Origin: Pedobacter steynii
Lineage (GTDB): Bacteria > Bacteroidota > Bacteroidia > Sphingobacteriales > Sphingobacteriaceae
Assembly: GCF_001721645.1 (NCBI RefSeq)
Contig: NZ_CP017141.1
Location: 2,666,001 to 2,730,000, forward strand
Direction: 5' to 3'
Length of the DNA stretch: 64,000 nt
How positions within the stretch are numbered: position 1 is the stretch's first letter; the number at the start of each line of letters is the position of its first letter. This document shows positions 36,593 through 45,638 of this stretch, piece by piece. Below the pieces are notes generated by a model. The model saw only the letters and a list, made by a program, of their open reading frames with translations, made no database searches and was not told where the DNA came from. The position numbers and the translations under genes were made by a program.

Positions 36593-38407
36593 ATGATTGA
36601 AAAATCCGGAAAAAGAAAGAAGATACTGATATGGACAGGGGCCATCATACTGATCCTGGTGCTGGGCATCAGCCTGACGTCAAGATATTTTGCCAATAAA
36701 TTCAAACCCTTAATAAAAGAACAGATAAAAGAGCTGGTCTTAAAGTCTACGGATAGCCTGTACCATATAGAGTTTTCTTCCATCAGGATTAATTTGCTGA
36801 CTGCAAATGCATCGTTAACTGAAGTGAAAGTCATTCCCGATACCCAGGTTTTTAAAAAACTGATTGCCTTAAAAAAAGCACCTAACAACATCTATTATAT
36901 AGAGCTGGAAAAACTGGGAATCAGAAATTTTCACCTCTTCAGATTCCTGCGTCACCGTAAGTTAAATATCACTCAGCTTCGTCTGGATAACCCAAATGTG
37001 GTGATGGTCAATAAACAATTTGACTTCAATGAAGACAAACCACCGAGACCCAATCAGTCTCCATACGATTATATCTCTGCTTACCTGAAAGAATTTAGCA
37101 TCCACACGATTGATTTTAACAATGTCAGGTTTAAATACATCAACAACAACAAAGCAGAGCCGGAAGTAGATTCCGTAAAAAACCTGAACATTACCCTGAA
37201 AGATTACCTGATTGACCCGCATTCTGCAACAGACAAAAGCCGCCTGTATTTATTGAAGGATGTGAAAATCAATCTAAACAATTATACCTATGCTACGCCG
37301 GATAGCCTGTATCACCTCAACCTTCATCAGCTGGATTTTTCTGCAGCATCAGGCAAGCTGAACATCAAAAGTTTTATGTTGCTGCCAAGGTATGATGAAA
37401 TGAGGTTTGGCCAGCTCCTTGGCTATTCCAAGGACAGGTACGAGATTCAAATGAGCGATATTAGCCTGGACGGAATCAACCTGCCATTATACATTCTTAA
37501 ACAAGAATTTTTTGCCAAAGAAATGAACATTGCCAACGGATCTGTAGCAGTGTTTAATGACAACTCCCTCCCTAAAACAGAGACGGAGCGAATAGGAAGG
37601 TACCCTCATCAGTTATTGCAGAAGATAAAAGCGAGGCTCAACATCAATAAACTCAATCTGAATAATATAAATATCAGTTACTCTGTATTTGACCGCGATA
37701 GCCGGCAGAAAGGAACGATCAGCTTCGAAAATACCTCGGGTAGTTTTAACAATGTAACCAATATGCCCAAGTACAAAGAAAAAAATCCATTCATGACCGC
37801 CAGCTTAACGAGTTATATGATGGGCAAAGGAAAACTGGATGTGAATTTTAAGTTCGACCTGAATGCCAACGATGGCGCCTTCTCGTATACAGGACTTTTA
37901 GGTCACCTGGAAGGGCGGAGCCTAAACCGGATTACTAAGCCGTTAGGGATGGTAGAAGTGAAAAGTGGAGAGGTGAAGAAGCTCGAATTTAAGATAGATG
38001 CAAACGATCGTACGGCTAAGGGCCTGATGAAATTCGAATACAATGACCTTTCTGTAAACCTGTTGAAAAAGGAAGAAGGAGAAGACCGTCTGGTACGCCA
38101 GGGCTGGATGTCTTTCCTTGCCAATGCCATTATTCTTAACCCTAATAATCCGGATAGCAATGGAATTCTGATTACTGCACCTATTTACGAATTGCGCAAA
38201 AAGAATGGTTCATTCTTTCATTTTATCTGGAGAACGCTCCTGCAGGGAATCAAACATAGTGTGGGGGTAACTGAAGCAAAACAACAAAAGATTAAAACAC
38301 AGATTGCCCGTTTTGAGCAGATGAAACTGGATCGCGAAGCCAGGCAGGCCAGGCGGGAAAAAAGAAAGCTGCTGAGGAAAAAGAAATTGACTGGTGAAAT
38401 AAATTAA
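36593..38407 (+). CDS. AsmA-like membrane-anchored periplasmic protein (copy 2)
   Basis: 604 residues, same layout as the gene before it. It has an anchor at about 10-28, then YHIEFSSIRINLLTANASLTEVKVIPDTQ, a beta-rich body, KPLGMVEVKSGEVKKLEFKID, WMSFLANAIILNPNNPD and a basic C-terminal helix (RQARREKRKLLRKKKL). The aligned C-terminal thirds show clear paralogy. The two are probably a tandem duplication acting in lipid transport or envelope assembly; there is no direct evidence for the substrate. A long A/T-rich gap follows. Confidence 0.6.
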   Translation: MIEKSGKRKKILIWTGAIILILVLGISLTSRYFANKFKPLIKEQIKELVLKSTDSLYHIEFSSIRINLLTANASLTEVKVIPDTQVFKKLIALKKAPNNIYYIELEKLGIRNFHLFRFLRHRKLNITQLRLDNPNVVMVNKQFDFNEDKPPRPNQSPYDYISAYLKEFSIHTIDFNNVRFKYINNNKAEPEVDSVKNLNITLKDYLIDPHSATDKSRLYLLKDVKINLNNYTYATPDSLYHLNLHQLDFSAASGKLNIKSFMLLPRYDEMRFGQLLGYSKDRYEIQMSDISLDGINLPLYILKQEFFAKEMNIANGSVAVFNDNSLPKTETERIGRYPHQLLQKIKARLNINKLNLNNINISYSVFDRDSRQKGTISFENTSGSFNNVTNMPKYKEKNPFMTASLTSYMMGKGKLDVNFKFDLNANDGAFSYTGLLGHLEGRSLNRITKPLGMVEVKSGEVKKLEFKIDANDRTAKGLMKFEYNDLSVNLLKKEEGEDRLVRQGWMSFLANAIILNPNNPDSNGILITAPIYELRKKNGSFFHFIWRTLLQGIKHSVGVTEAKQQKIKTQIARFEQMKLDREARQARREKRKLLRKKKLTGEIN

Positions 38408-38752
38408 TAAATAGGGGTGATATGTCTGTTATTTAGGCTAATAATTGTCTGAAATATTTAATCATGTTGTGTTTTTTTAATAAATCTATGCCGTTGTTCA
38501 TTTTAATTTAATGAAAGTTAAATGTAAAATGGCTAGATTTGGTGGATTATCTTGCATGATAAATGACCGGTGAAAATAAATTGACATTCAGAAAGCACTA
38601 CATCAAATATTTTAAACTGTTTACCATAAGAATTAATCCATTTTCAAAAAATGGAATGCACCCCTCTTATTTACCCGATTTAGTTGAAACCTCTTTCCTG
38701 TCAGCTGAATCCAGTTGAAAAAAATAAATTATCTTAAAATTTAATATCACAA
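38408..38752. other. A/T-rich non-coding stretch upstream of the MACPF gene
   Basis: 345 bp without a credible gene. A TTG, 17-bp spacer and TAAAATTT just before the MACPF start is a poor two-mismatch promoter candidate. No repeat, RNA structure or operator was recognised. The length suggests the MACPF gene has its own regulation. Confidence 0.5.
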
Positions 38753-40303
38753 ATGAAAAAACAATCAAAAATGATCTGTTTAGCTGTGGCTTTCTTAGCC
38801 CTCTTAAATGGATGTAAAAAAAGCGAAACGCTACAATCTGGTGCTAATGTGATCACAAAAAAAAACAGCAACCTTTTTGCAGGTGATGAAAAGTGGGACT
38901 TGTTAGGCTTTGGATTAGATGTTACTGCCGATTTATTAGATGAAAGAGGCAGTCTTTCTGATGTTTCTATATTCGATATGAAAAAGTTTGAGCAAGACTT
39001 TCTTGATAGGATCGATGCTAAAATTAACATCTCGTATACATCGGATGGTGGTGGGCAATACTACGGCGGGGCATCGGCTTTAGATTACACAATTGACATC
39101 CACAATAAGACCTCATTCGACAGTAACGGGAATGTCACAGTGGCAGGGGCAGAGAAAGCTGCACCAACCGGCACTGGCACCGGCACCGGCACTGGCACCG
39201 GAACAAGTACAGGAGCTGACAAGAACCTGACTTTTACAGGAAGCTTTGTGAAAAATACTTCGGATCAAAATATAAAAACTTATTCCAGTAAATATTCATA
39301 CGCAACTTATGAGCTATACCGGAATGTAAAAAAACTGAGATTTACCGGAGATGTCAGCACGGCGTTATTGATGAATTATTTAACCCCGGAATTTAAAGCT
39401 AATGTAGCTAGTCATACTGCGGACGATTTGGTGAAGAGATACGGTACCCATGTGCTGTTGGACATCACCAAAGGAGGACGATTAAGATTTACTTATAGTG
39501 GCATTGTTAAAAATGAAACTGATATGCAGAAAAGAACTTCAGATGTAAAAATAGGTTTTGGAGCTAATATCTTAAAAATAGTTGGTATTAATATAACAGC
39601 GGGTAAGACAAAAGAAGAGATGACTCAGGTGGCCATGGAAACCCGTGAGAGGAATTATACAGGTAGATACTACGGAGGATCCAATTCAGGAGAAAGTCTC
39701 GCATTAGATAAAGATGGAAATACTTCACAGGCTGTAAATATCGCCGGATGGCAACAGAGTATTGATGCGAAAAATGCAGCGTTAGTTTCAGTAGGAAAAG
39801 CGGCCTTTCTTTATGATTTTATAGCTGACCCTGTGAAAAAGGCAAGTGTTAAGGTTGCAGTGGAAAAATACATAAAAGAACATCAAATTGCAGAGATAGG
39901 TGAAGTTCCTGTTTATTCTTATTTTTCTCAAAGATATGGTGATCATTATTTTATGACAGTGAATCAGCCTTCTACAGGAGATGGTTCCTATCTGAATGAA
40001 GGACCTGTATTTTATGCTTTTTCAAAAGCAACTACAGGAGCTGTCCCTATTTATATTTATAATTCCCAAAAATATGGTGATCATTACCTGACACCGGAGA
40101 ATTCTCCTTCTATTGGAGATGGCTCTTACAAAAATGAAGGTATTGCATTCTATGCATTTACAAAACCTACAACAGGAGCTGTCCCTGTTTATGTTTATAA
40201 TTCCCAAAGATATGGAGATCATGTATATGTGACACAGAACTCCCCATCTCTGGCAGATGGTTCCTATGTAAATGAAGGTATCGCATTGTATGCCTATAAA
40301 TAA
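38753..40303 (+). CDS. MACPF-domain lipoprotein with C-terminal 46-residue repeats
   Basis: 516 residues. The lipoprotein signal ends LLNGCKK, with Cys at 21. The MACPF (perforin-like) signature is in DDLVKRYGTHVLLDITKGGRLRF, with YGTH at 230-233, the usual Y-G-T-H-[YFV]. Residues 139-151 are an alternating Thr/Gly linker. Residues about 385-516 hold three tandem 46-residue units (PVYxYxSQRYGDHY ... DGSYxNEGxxFYAF) that resemble DUF5648-type sugar- or surface-binding repeats. MACPF proteins form membrane pores; in Bacteroidales the BSAP proteins are secreted MACPF antibacterials. A pore-forming role against rivals is inference. No obvious immunity gene is adjacent. The gene stands alone between long gaps. 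Confidence 0.82.
   Translation: MKKQSKMICLAVAFLALLNGCKKSETLQSGANVITKKNSNLFAGDEKWDLLGFGLDVTADLLDERGSLSDVSIFDMKKFEQDFLDRIDAKINISYTSDGGGQYYGGASALDYTIDIHNKTSFDSNGNVTVAGAEKAAPTGTGTGTGTGTGTSTGADKNLTFTGSFVKNTSDQNIKTYSSKYSYATYELYRNVKKLRFTGDVSTALLMNYLTPEFKANVASHTADDLVKRYGTHVLLDITKGGRLRFTYSGIVKNETDMQKRTSDVKIGFGANILKIVGINITAGKTKEEMTQVAMETRERNYTGRYYGGSNSGESLALDKDGNTSQAVNIAGWQQSIDAKNAALVSVGKAAFLYDFIADPVKKASVKVAVEKYIKEHQIAEIGEVPVYSYFSQRYGDHYFMTVNQPSTGDGSYLNEGPVFYAFSKATTGAVPIYIYNSQKYGDHYLTPENSPSIGDGSYKNEGIAFYAFTKPTTGAVPVYVYNSQRYGDHVYVTQNSPSLADGSYVNEGIALYAYK
39167..39202 (+). repeat. In-frame Thr-Gly coding microsatellite
   Basis: Six tandem hexamers of ACCGGC/ACTGGC type encode the Thr-Gly run at residues 139-150 of the MACPF protein. 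The unit length keeps frame, so slippage would change linker length only. Confidence 0.8.
39905..40300 (+). repeat. Three tandem 138-bp repeats encoding the MACPF protein C-terminus
   Basis: Units begin near 39905, 40043 and 40181. The phrase ACAGGAGCTGTCCCT recurs at 40034 and 40172, exactly 138 bp apart. Each unit encodes 46 residues with YGDH, DGSY and NEG landmarks. The first unit is more diverged than the other two. Confidence 0.85.
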
Positions 40304-40370
40304 AATGATTCAGTCAGATTTCGTAATCTGATGGATTTATAAGCTTAACCATTATTTAAACTTTTAGTAC

Positions 40371-40400
40371 CGCAAAAGCTCCTTAACCGGGGCTTTTGCG
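40371..40400. terminator. Terminator between the MACPF and phytase genes
   Basis: CGCAAAAGCTCC / GGGGCTTTTGCG, a 12-bp stem with one G-T pair and a 6-nt loop, followed by ATTTTAAAAA. It lies between convergent genes; a smaller hairpin (CAGATT-tcgt-AATCTG, 40315-40330) precedes it. Confidence 0.65.
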
Positions 40401-40428
40401 ATTTTAAAAATATGATGATATTCGGCTA

Positions 40429-41493
40429 TCATTTATTGATGGATAAGGTCTTACCAGCAAGATCTTCCCAGCGGTAAAACTGAAAGGTCTTATCATCGCT
40501 CATCGCCACAAACAACCCATGCTTAAAATCAGCATTTAAAGGACCCGAATAAATATCTGAACCATCACTGTTATTGGTAGAAACCGGAATACTGGTTATT
40601 AAAACGTGGTCATGCGGACCTGATTCTCCTTCACGGCTAAATACCTGGAAATGGTTTGCTGCCTGATCTGACACCAGGATATAACCAGTGGTTGGGGAGG
40701 TTTTGTATATACTGATCCCCTCATTGTCTTCTTTAAATCCTGTCTTGGCGAATAAAGCCAGTTCTTCATTTCCTTTGGCCGGATCGGCATAATATTTCCT
40801 TACACCAAACTGCTCATCAGAATAATAGACATAGCCCAGCTCATTGTCTACCGCAATGGATTCAATTTCTTTCTTTCCGCTGTATTTACCAAATTTCCTT
40901 TTCAGGCTGGCTTTCAACTTGCCGCTGCCATCATCCTCCAGAAGGTATTGCCATAAGTATCCGTCTGCAGGGCCGGTTTTGCGCCCCACAATGGCGTAAA
41001 TCTCTCCTTTTGGTGTTGTGTATAAGGCAATGCCCATCAGGTCTCTGTAAAGCTCTTTTTCTTCTCCTTCGAAAACCGGAATTCCCCCGTTGTCGATTGG
41101 CTTCATATCCGGTAAGGAAAAGATGCGGAGCTTGTGGGTCATTCGTTCTGTCGCCACAGCGATGTCTGTTTTTTTACCAGCCAGAAACAACCCATAAGCA
41201 ATGTCTACATTGTTAGGTCTTTTCAAACCTTTTACGGTTTTTTCTTTGATGGCCTTTCCTTTAAGGTCGTATACATATAATCCCCCATTTTCATCTTTGT
41301 CGGTACCAATAACCAAAGATTGGGCCGGATCGGTAGGGTTTACCCAGATTGCAGGATCATCGGTGTCGAACTGAACGGGATCTGAAGTGTATAAGGGTTT
41401 CACCGCTAAAGGATCTTTCTGGACGGTTGAACAGGAAATATTTAAAGTAAGCAATAAGGCAGAAAGACTAAGGGTTAAGCTCGGTTTGTTCAT
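40429..41493 (-). CDS. Beta-propeller 3-phytase
   Basis: 354 residues. Lipoprotein signal ending LNISC, Cys at about 21. Family landmarks: DTDDPAIWVNPTDPAQSLVIGTDK, DENGGLYVYDLKGK, RPNNVDIAYG, DLMGIALY, EIESIAVDNELGYVYYSDE and EDNEGISIYKT, the Ca2+-binding acidic loops of the Bacillus-type beta-propeller phytases. It would release phosphate from phytate (inositol hexakisphosphate) in the periplasm or at the surface. It is the last gene of the operon with the beta-helix lipoprotein (33-bp gap) and the TonB receptor. Confidence 0.9.
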   Translation of the reverse strand: MNKPSLTLSLSALLLTLNISCSTVQKDPLAVKPLYTSDPVQFDTDDPAIWVNPTDPAQSLVIGTDKDENGGLYVYDLKGKAIKEKTVKGLKRPNNVDIAYGLFLAGKKTDIAVATERMTHKLRIFSLPDMKPIDNGGIPVFEGEEKELYRDLMGIALYTTPKGEIYAIVGRKTGPADGYLWQYLLEDDGSGKLKASLKRKFGKYSGKKEIESIAVDNELGYVYYSDEQFGVRKYYADPAKGNEELALFAKTGFKEDNEGISIYKTSPTTGYILVSDQAANHFQVFSREGESGPHDHVLITSIPVSTNNSDGSDIYSGPLNADFKHGLFVAMSDDKTFQFYRWEDLAGKTLSINK

Positions 41494-41526
41494 TAAAATA
41501 TCTTTATAATTGTTTCTGAAAAATGA

Positions 41527-42777
41527 TTAGTTGGTGCCAAAAGCACCGATATAGCTGGCTGCTGCCGGAGAAGTATAACTGACTCCATTCATCACCAGAC
41601 CGTTAAGGGCATAATGAGGTTTGACATCTGTTTTTCCTTTACCCAATGCGGCTGATCCTGGCTGTAAATGAAAATCCCAGCTTGTATTAAACGTTGCGTT
41701 ATTAACAGGCGTGTTTAAAGGGTAATTTACAAATTTAGGATCATTCTGCCCTGCAGTCTTGCCAATGATGTCGTTAACACCTGCGATGATGTCTGCAGAA
41801 GGCTGAAACTGATCTGCCGTGGCCTGATTGTAGCCATAATAATAGTTGTTTCCGAATAGCGATCTTTTGTCTTCGACTTTTTTGGTGTCTCTTTTCACCC
41901 CAAAACGTGTATTGGCAAACAGGTTGTTAAACACCTCAACGCGAACGGTTGCTTCCACCCATATGGAACCTCCTTTAGCAGTTGGCCGGCGCCATCCGGT
42001 ATTGACCATGGTATTGTTGTAAACCACCACATAGGCTTGAGGAGTACGGTCGCCGCTATTGGAGAGTTTTAAAGCATTGGTATTTGCACTATAGATCAGG
42101 TTATAGGCTACGTCTGCCACACATCCTGATTTCAGGTTAATGGCTTCCCCTCCGGAAACGCCGGTGGTGTAGAATTTGTTATTGGAAAAGATGATTTTTC
42201 CTCCGTCAATATAGGTGCAGTCTTCCTGCAGGTTTCTAAAAATACTATTGGTGACCACTAGTTTTCCATTGACATTGGCAAACCAGAGTGCAGGAAGGTT
42301 CTCTCCACTCACACCTTTGTACAGATTTTGCTTTACAGAAGTGGAAGCGTCTGAGGTCGTGGCCCCGGCATATTCAATAATCGTATGGTCCAGCAAGAGC
42401 TCCTGACAGCTCGGGGCGGCCAGAATACCTCCCCATAACCGGCCAAATTCCTTGGTTCTGGCACCTTCTGCTACGGTAAAACGGATAGGGAATTCTGCAG
42501 TTCCCTGAGCATAAAGATTTCCTTTTATAATGATTTCTGGTTTTGCAATAGTATCCATGATCACGGTTACTCCTTCTTCAATAGTCAGGGATTGTCCTTC
42601 AGGAACAATAATATCCCCTTTAATCAGCTGAGTACTTCCCTTTTTCCATACGCCTGAGGCTTCGCCGGAAATGGTTCCATTACCGGTATCGGGATCTACA
42701 TCGCTGTTGGCTTTCTTACATCCTGTGAAGACTGCTGCGGTTAAGGCCAGGCAGATAAATAGTTGTATTGCTTTCAT
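41527..42777 (-). CDS. Right-handed beta-helix lipoprotein of the phytase operon
   Basis: 416 residues. Lipobox VFTGCKK, Cys at 20. The mature region reads as parallel beta-helix rungs: GDIIVPEGQSLTIEEGVTVIMD, ELLLDHTIIEYAG, GKLVVTNSIFRNL, GKIIFSNNKFYTTG, VVVYNNTMVNTG, VEVFNNLFANTR. No pectate-lyase or other catalytic triad is recognised. It lies between the receptor gene (5-bp gap) and the phytase gene, so it may bind the ligand at the surface like a SusD-type partner. That role is inference. Confidence 0.75.
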   Translation of the reverse strand: MKAIQLFICLALTAAVFTGCKKANSDVDPDTGNGTISGEASGVWKKGSTQLIKGDIIVPEGQSLTIEEGVTVIMDTIAKPEIIIKGNLYAQGTAEFPIRFTVAEGARTKEFGRLWGGILAAPSCQELLLDHTIIEYAGATTSDASTSVKQNLYKGVSGENLPALWFANVNGKLVVTNSIFRNLQEDCTYIDGGKIIFSNNKFYTTGVSGGEAINLKSGCVADVAYNLIYSANTNALKLSNSGDRTPQAYVVVYNNTMVNTGWRRPTAKGGSIWVEATVRVEVFNNLFANTRFGVKRDTKKVEDKRSLFGNNYYYGYNQATADQFQPSADIIAGVNDIIGKTAGQNDPKFVNYPLNTPVNNATFNTSWDFHLQPGSAALGKGKTDVKPHYALNGLVMNGVSYTSPAAASYIGAFGTN

Positions 42778-42782
42778 GTCTT

Positions 42783-45551
42783 TTATAGTTTATAGCGAAG
42801 ACCTAGTAAATAGTTTTGTTTGTAATAATCGTTGCGGATGAGGGTATTGCCATCAAATTCCTGAGCGGTAGTTTGTGCATTTTTCTCGTTTGTCCCTTTT
42901 ATAAATAATTTTAGCGGGGTATTTAACAGGTTTCCGGCTTTAATAAATACACTCAGGTTGTTTCTGAATTTCTTTTCTGCAGAAGCATCCATCTGGATAA
43001 ACCCTTTTTGCCAAAGGTCATTGTCTAAGAACTGAGAAATGGTATTGATCCTTTCTCCGGTATAAGAGGCCGCCAATTGGGCATCCCAGCCTTTTTTACT
43101 GTCTTTGTAAAGCAGGGAGATATTGGCAATATGTGCCGATTGCCCAAACAAAGGCCGGCTTTGGTTGGTGCTCAGCGACTGAAGATCGCCGTTGGTATCC
43201 CTGATCCGGTAGCTTTTGGTGGTGGTAATCCTGGAATGTGTATAGGTATAATTGGCTTTAATACCAAACTGATGGAAGAACTTGATGTAATCCAGCTCGA
43301 GTCCGTAATTTTTTGCCGTTCCGAAATTTCCAGGTACATAATAGGTGTCCTGTCCACGCGTAGCATCGGCCTGAAAAGTGTATTCTATAGGATGCTGTAT
43401 GTTTTTATAGAATGCACCTACCATCAGTTGGTCTGTTCCATTAGGAAACAACTCATAGCGCAAATCAAAGTTGTCGGCCAGCGCCCTTTTCAGATCCGGA
43501 TTTCCTCTTTCTTTATATTCTTCTCTGTTTCCTCCACCGGGAATCAACTCATAAAAACCGGGGCGGTTTAATGACCTGAAATAAGAGGCACGGAGCTGTT
43601 CTTTTTGATTGAGTTTATACTTTAAGTTCATGCTGGGCAGGTAGTCAGTATATACCTGTTTTCCTGATGGACGAAGTTCTCCGGCAGGAAACAACATGCG
43701 GTAACCCTGATCGGTATGTTCTATGCGTAAGCCACCGATCGCTTCAAAAGCCCCGGCATTCAGTTTAAACATTCCATATCCGGCGCTGATTTTTTCTGAT
43801 GCATCATAAGTCAGCGGATTGTTTACTGCTCCGCCCGGGTTTTTTACGATCCAGGAAATGTCGCCGTAATTGCTGAAATCTTTACCGTATTCCAGATTTT
43901 GGGAAACAGGGGTCAGGGTATAGTTATTATAAAAACTGCTGCGCTGTTTGTCGCGGTATAAACCTCCTGCACTGAAATCTATTTTAACCCCGGTAACAGG
44001 TAGGGTATAAGTCAGGTCCAGGTAACCCGCTTTATCCTCTTCCGTATTGCGTTCCCAGCGACGGGTATATACATCTCCGATCGACTGTATCACTGTTTTT
44101 CGTTCTGAAAAGTTTTCTCTTATTCCAAGGATATTGATCGTGCTCTGATCAGGAACGTCATTTTTTGCAGAAGAATATACCGCAGACCAGCTGAGTTTCA
44201 GTTGTTCCGGAACGAGCTGATGATCACCATGAAGGGTCGTGTTGAAAATCTGCTGTTCCGTAAAGCGGGAACGGGTTTCGTAATTTAATTTGGCATTCCC
44301 GAGTTCCTGGTTATAACCGGAAGAAAAGTCAGTCTCTTTAGAATCCCGGAGTTGTGTACTTTGCAGGTTGACATAAGCACTGTATAAACTTAATTTATGT
44401 TGTGGGTTAAAGCTATAATCAAGTTTGGCATGAGTGCCATAACGTTGCTGCTGCTCGGAATACTGACGATCTTCTTTGGTGGTAATGGTGGCAAATGGAT
44501 CGGTATCCACATTGGAGGAGTTGTAAAAAGTACTGTTACTTCCTCGATAAGTATTTTGATAACTTCCGGCGAGGAGTACACCTAGTCTGTTGTCAAGAAA
44601 ACGCCTGCCAATGGATAGTCCGCCTACAAGACCGGGTCCGGGATGTTTTGAACGGTAATCTATTGTTCCTTTTGGAAAATCGAGTTGTGTGGCTTTATAA
44701 TCTTTCCCATTTATTTCATAGGGAGATCTATAGTTGATGGAATTGTTGTTAAAACTGGTAAAACCTCTATCCATCAACAGCTGGCTATAACTTGTGGCCA
44801 GGTTTACTTTTACTTGCAATTTATCCGGGGCATCCTTCATCACCATGTTGATGGCTCCACCAACAGCATCAGCCTCCATATTGGAGTTGAGTGTTTTGTA
44901 GACTTCCAGTCGTTCCAGTAATTCAGAAGGAAAGATATCCAGAGGTACATAACGATATTTATTATCCGGGCTTGGAATCTTTACGCCATTTACCAGGGTA
45001 TAGTTATACCGTTTGTCCATTCCACGAAGAATAGCATACTGACCATCTCCACTACTGCTTCTTTCTACTGATACACCGGAAACACGCTGAATGACATTGG
45101 CAACGGTCAGGTCGGGAGAGACTTCCATCGCTCTGCCGGAAACCACATTAACCAGCTGTGGGGATCTCTGTTCAATTCTCCTGGCTGTTTTTTCTGCTGA
45201 TCCGTCGTTTTTAGCAGAGATCATCACCTCATGTAACTCGGCATCTTTTGTTTCGGATAAATAAATCTTAACCACCGGATTGTCTTCTTTGAGAATGGTG
45301 ATGTTTTTAGTAAAGGTCTTATACATCAGGTAAGAGACTTTTATTGTGAAACTCCCGGCAGGGGGATGCTTGATCTCAAATGATCCATCAAGTCCGGTTA
45401 AGACGGCACGGTCTGTCTTTTCCAGAAGAACAGATGCGCCTACCAATGCTTCCCCCGTTTTCTGGTCGTAAACATAGCCCTTCAGGCTGGTGGCCCGGGC
45501 TGCGGTAATGCTAAATAATAGGCAAAAAAGAACGGGTAATAGTGTCTTCAT
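42783..45551 (-). CDS. TonB-dependent outer-membrane receptor of the phytase operon
   Basis: 922 residues. Signal peptide 1-20 (ends AARA). A carboxypeptidase-regulatory domain covers about 22-105 (LKGYVYDQKTGEALVGASVLLE). The plug (about 125-245) has NVVSGRAMEVSPDLTVANVIQRVSGVSVERSSSGDGQYAILRGMDKRYNYTLVNGVKIPSPD when read in parts, and MEADAVGGAINMVMKDAP. A long barrel ends KQNYLLGLRYKL. It probably imports the phytase product or binds phytate. It is the first gene of the operon; its upstream region carries CTGTA-type repeats (45650-45697). Confidence 0.9.
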   Translation of the reverse strand: MKTLLPVLFCLLFSITAARATSLKGYVYDQKTGEALVGASVLLEKTDRAVLTGLDGSFEIKHPPAGSFTIKVSYLMYKTFTKNITILKEDNPVVKIYLSETKDAELHEVMISAKNDGSAEKTARRIEQRSPQLVNVVSGRAMEVSPDLTVANVIQRVSGVSVERSSSGDGQYAILRGMDKRYNYTLVNGVKIPSPDNKYRYVPLDIFPSELLERLEVYKTLNSNMEADAVGGAINMVMKDAPDKLQVKVNLATSYSQLLMDRGFTSFNNNSINYRSPYEINGKDYKATQLDFPKGTIDYRSKHPGPGLVGGLSIGRRFLDNRLGVLLAGSYQNTYRGSNSTFYNSSNVDTDPFATITTKEDRQYSEQQQRYGTHAKLDYSFNPQHKLSLYSAYVNLQSTQLRDSKETDFSSGYNQELGNAKLNYETRSRFTEQQIFNTTLHGDHQLVPEQLKLSWSAVYSSAKNDVPDQSTINILGIRENFSERKTVIQSIGDVYTRRWERNTEEDKAGYLDLTYTLPVTGVKIDFSAGGLYRDKQRSSFYNNYTLTPVSQNLEYGKDFSNYGDISWIVKNPGGAVNNPLTYDASEKISAGYGMFKLNAGAFEAIGGLRIEHTDQGYRMLFPAGELRPSGKQVYTDYLPSMNLKYKLNQKEQLRASYFRSLNRPGFYELIPGGGNREEYKERGNPDLKRALADNFDLRYELFPNGTDQLMVGAFYKNIQHPIEYTFQADATRGQDTYYVPGNFGTAKNYGLELDYIKFFHQFGIKANYTYTHSRITTTKSYRIRDTNGDLQSLSTNQSRPLFGQSAHIANISLLYKDSKKGWDAQLAASYTGERINTISQFLDNDLWQKGFIQMDASAEKKFRNNLSVFIKAGNLLNTPLKLFIKGTNEKNAQTTAQEFDGNTLIRNDYYKQNYLLGLRYKL

Positions 45552-45638
45552 TTTGTTGATTAATTTGTTGTTGCTGGTTTGTGTTTGCTAACGTTGACCA
45601 AATTTGGGAACTGAAAAATCAGCTCCGAAATTATTGCC

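Noticed and set aside
39905..40300. Repeats that might be read as a CRISPR array
   Set aside because: Units are 138 bp, contiguous and coding in one frame; there are no spacers and no cas genes.
43077..43571. Forward open frame of 164 codons under the phytase-operon receptor
   Set aside because: Complementary frame of well-supported barrel sequence.
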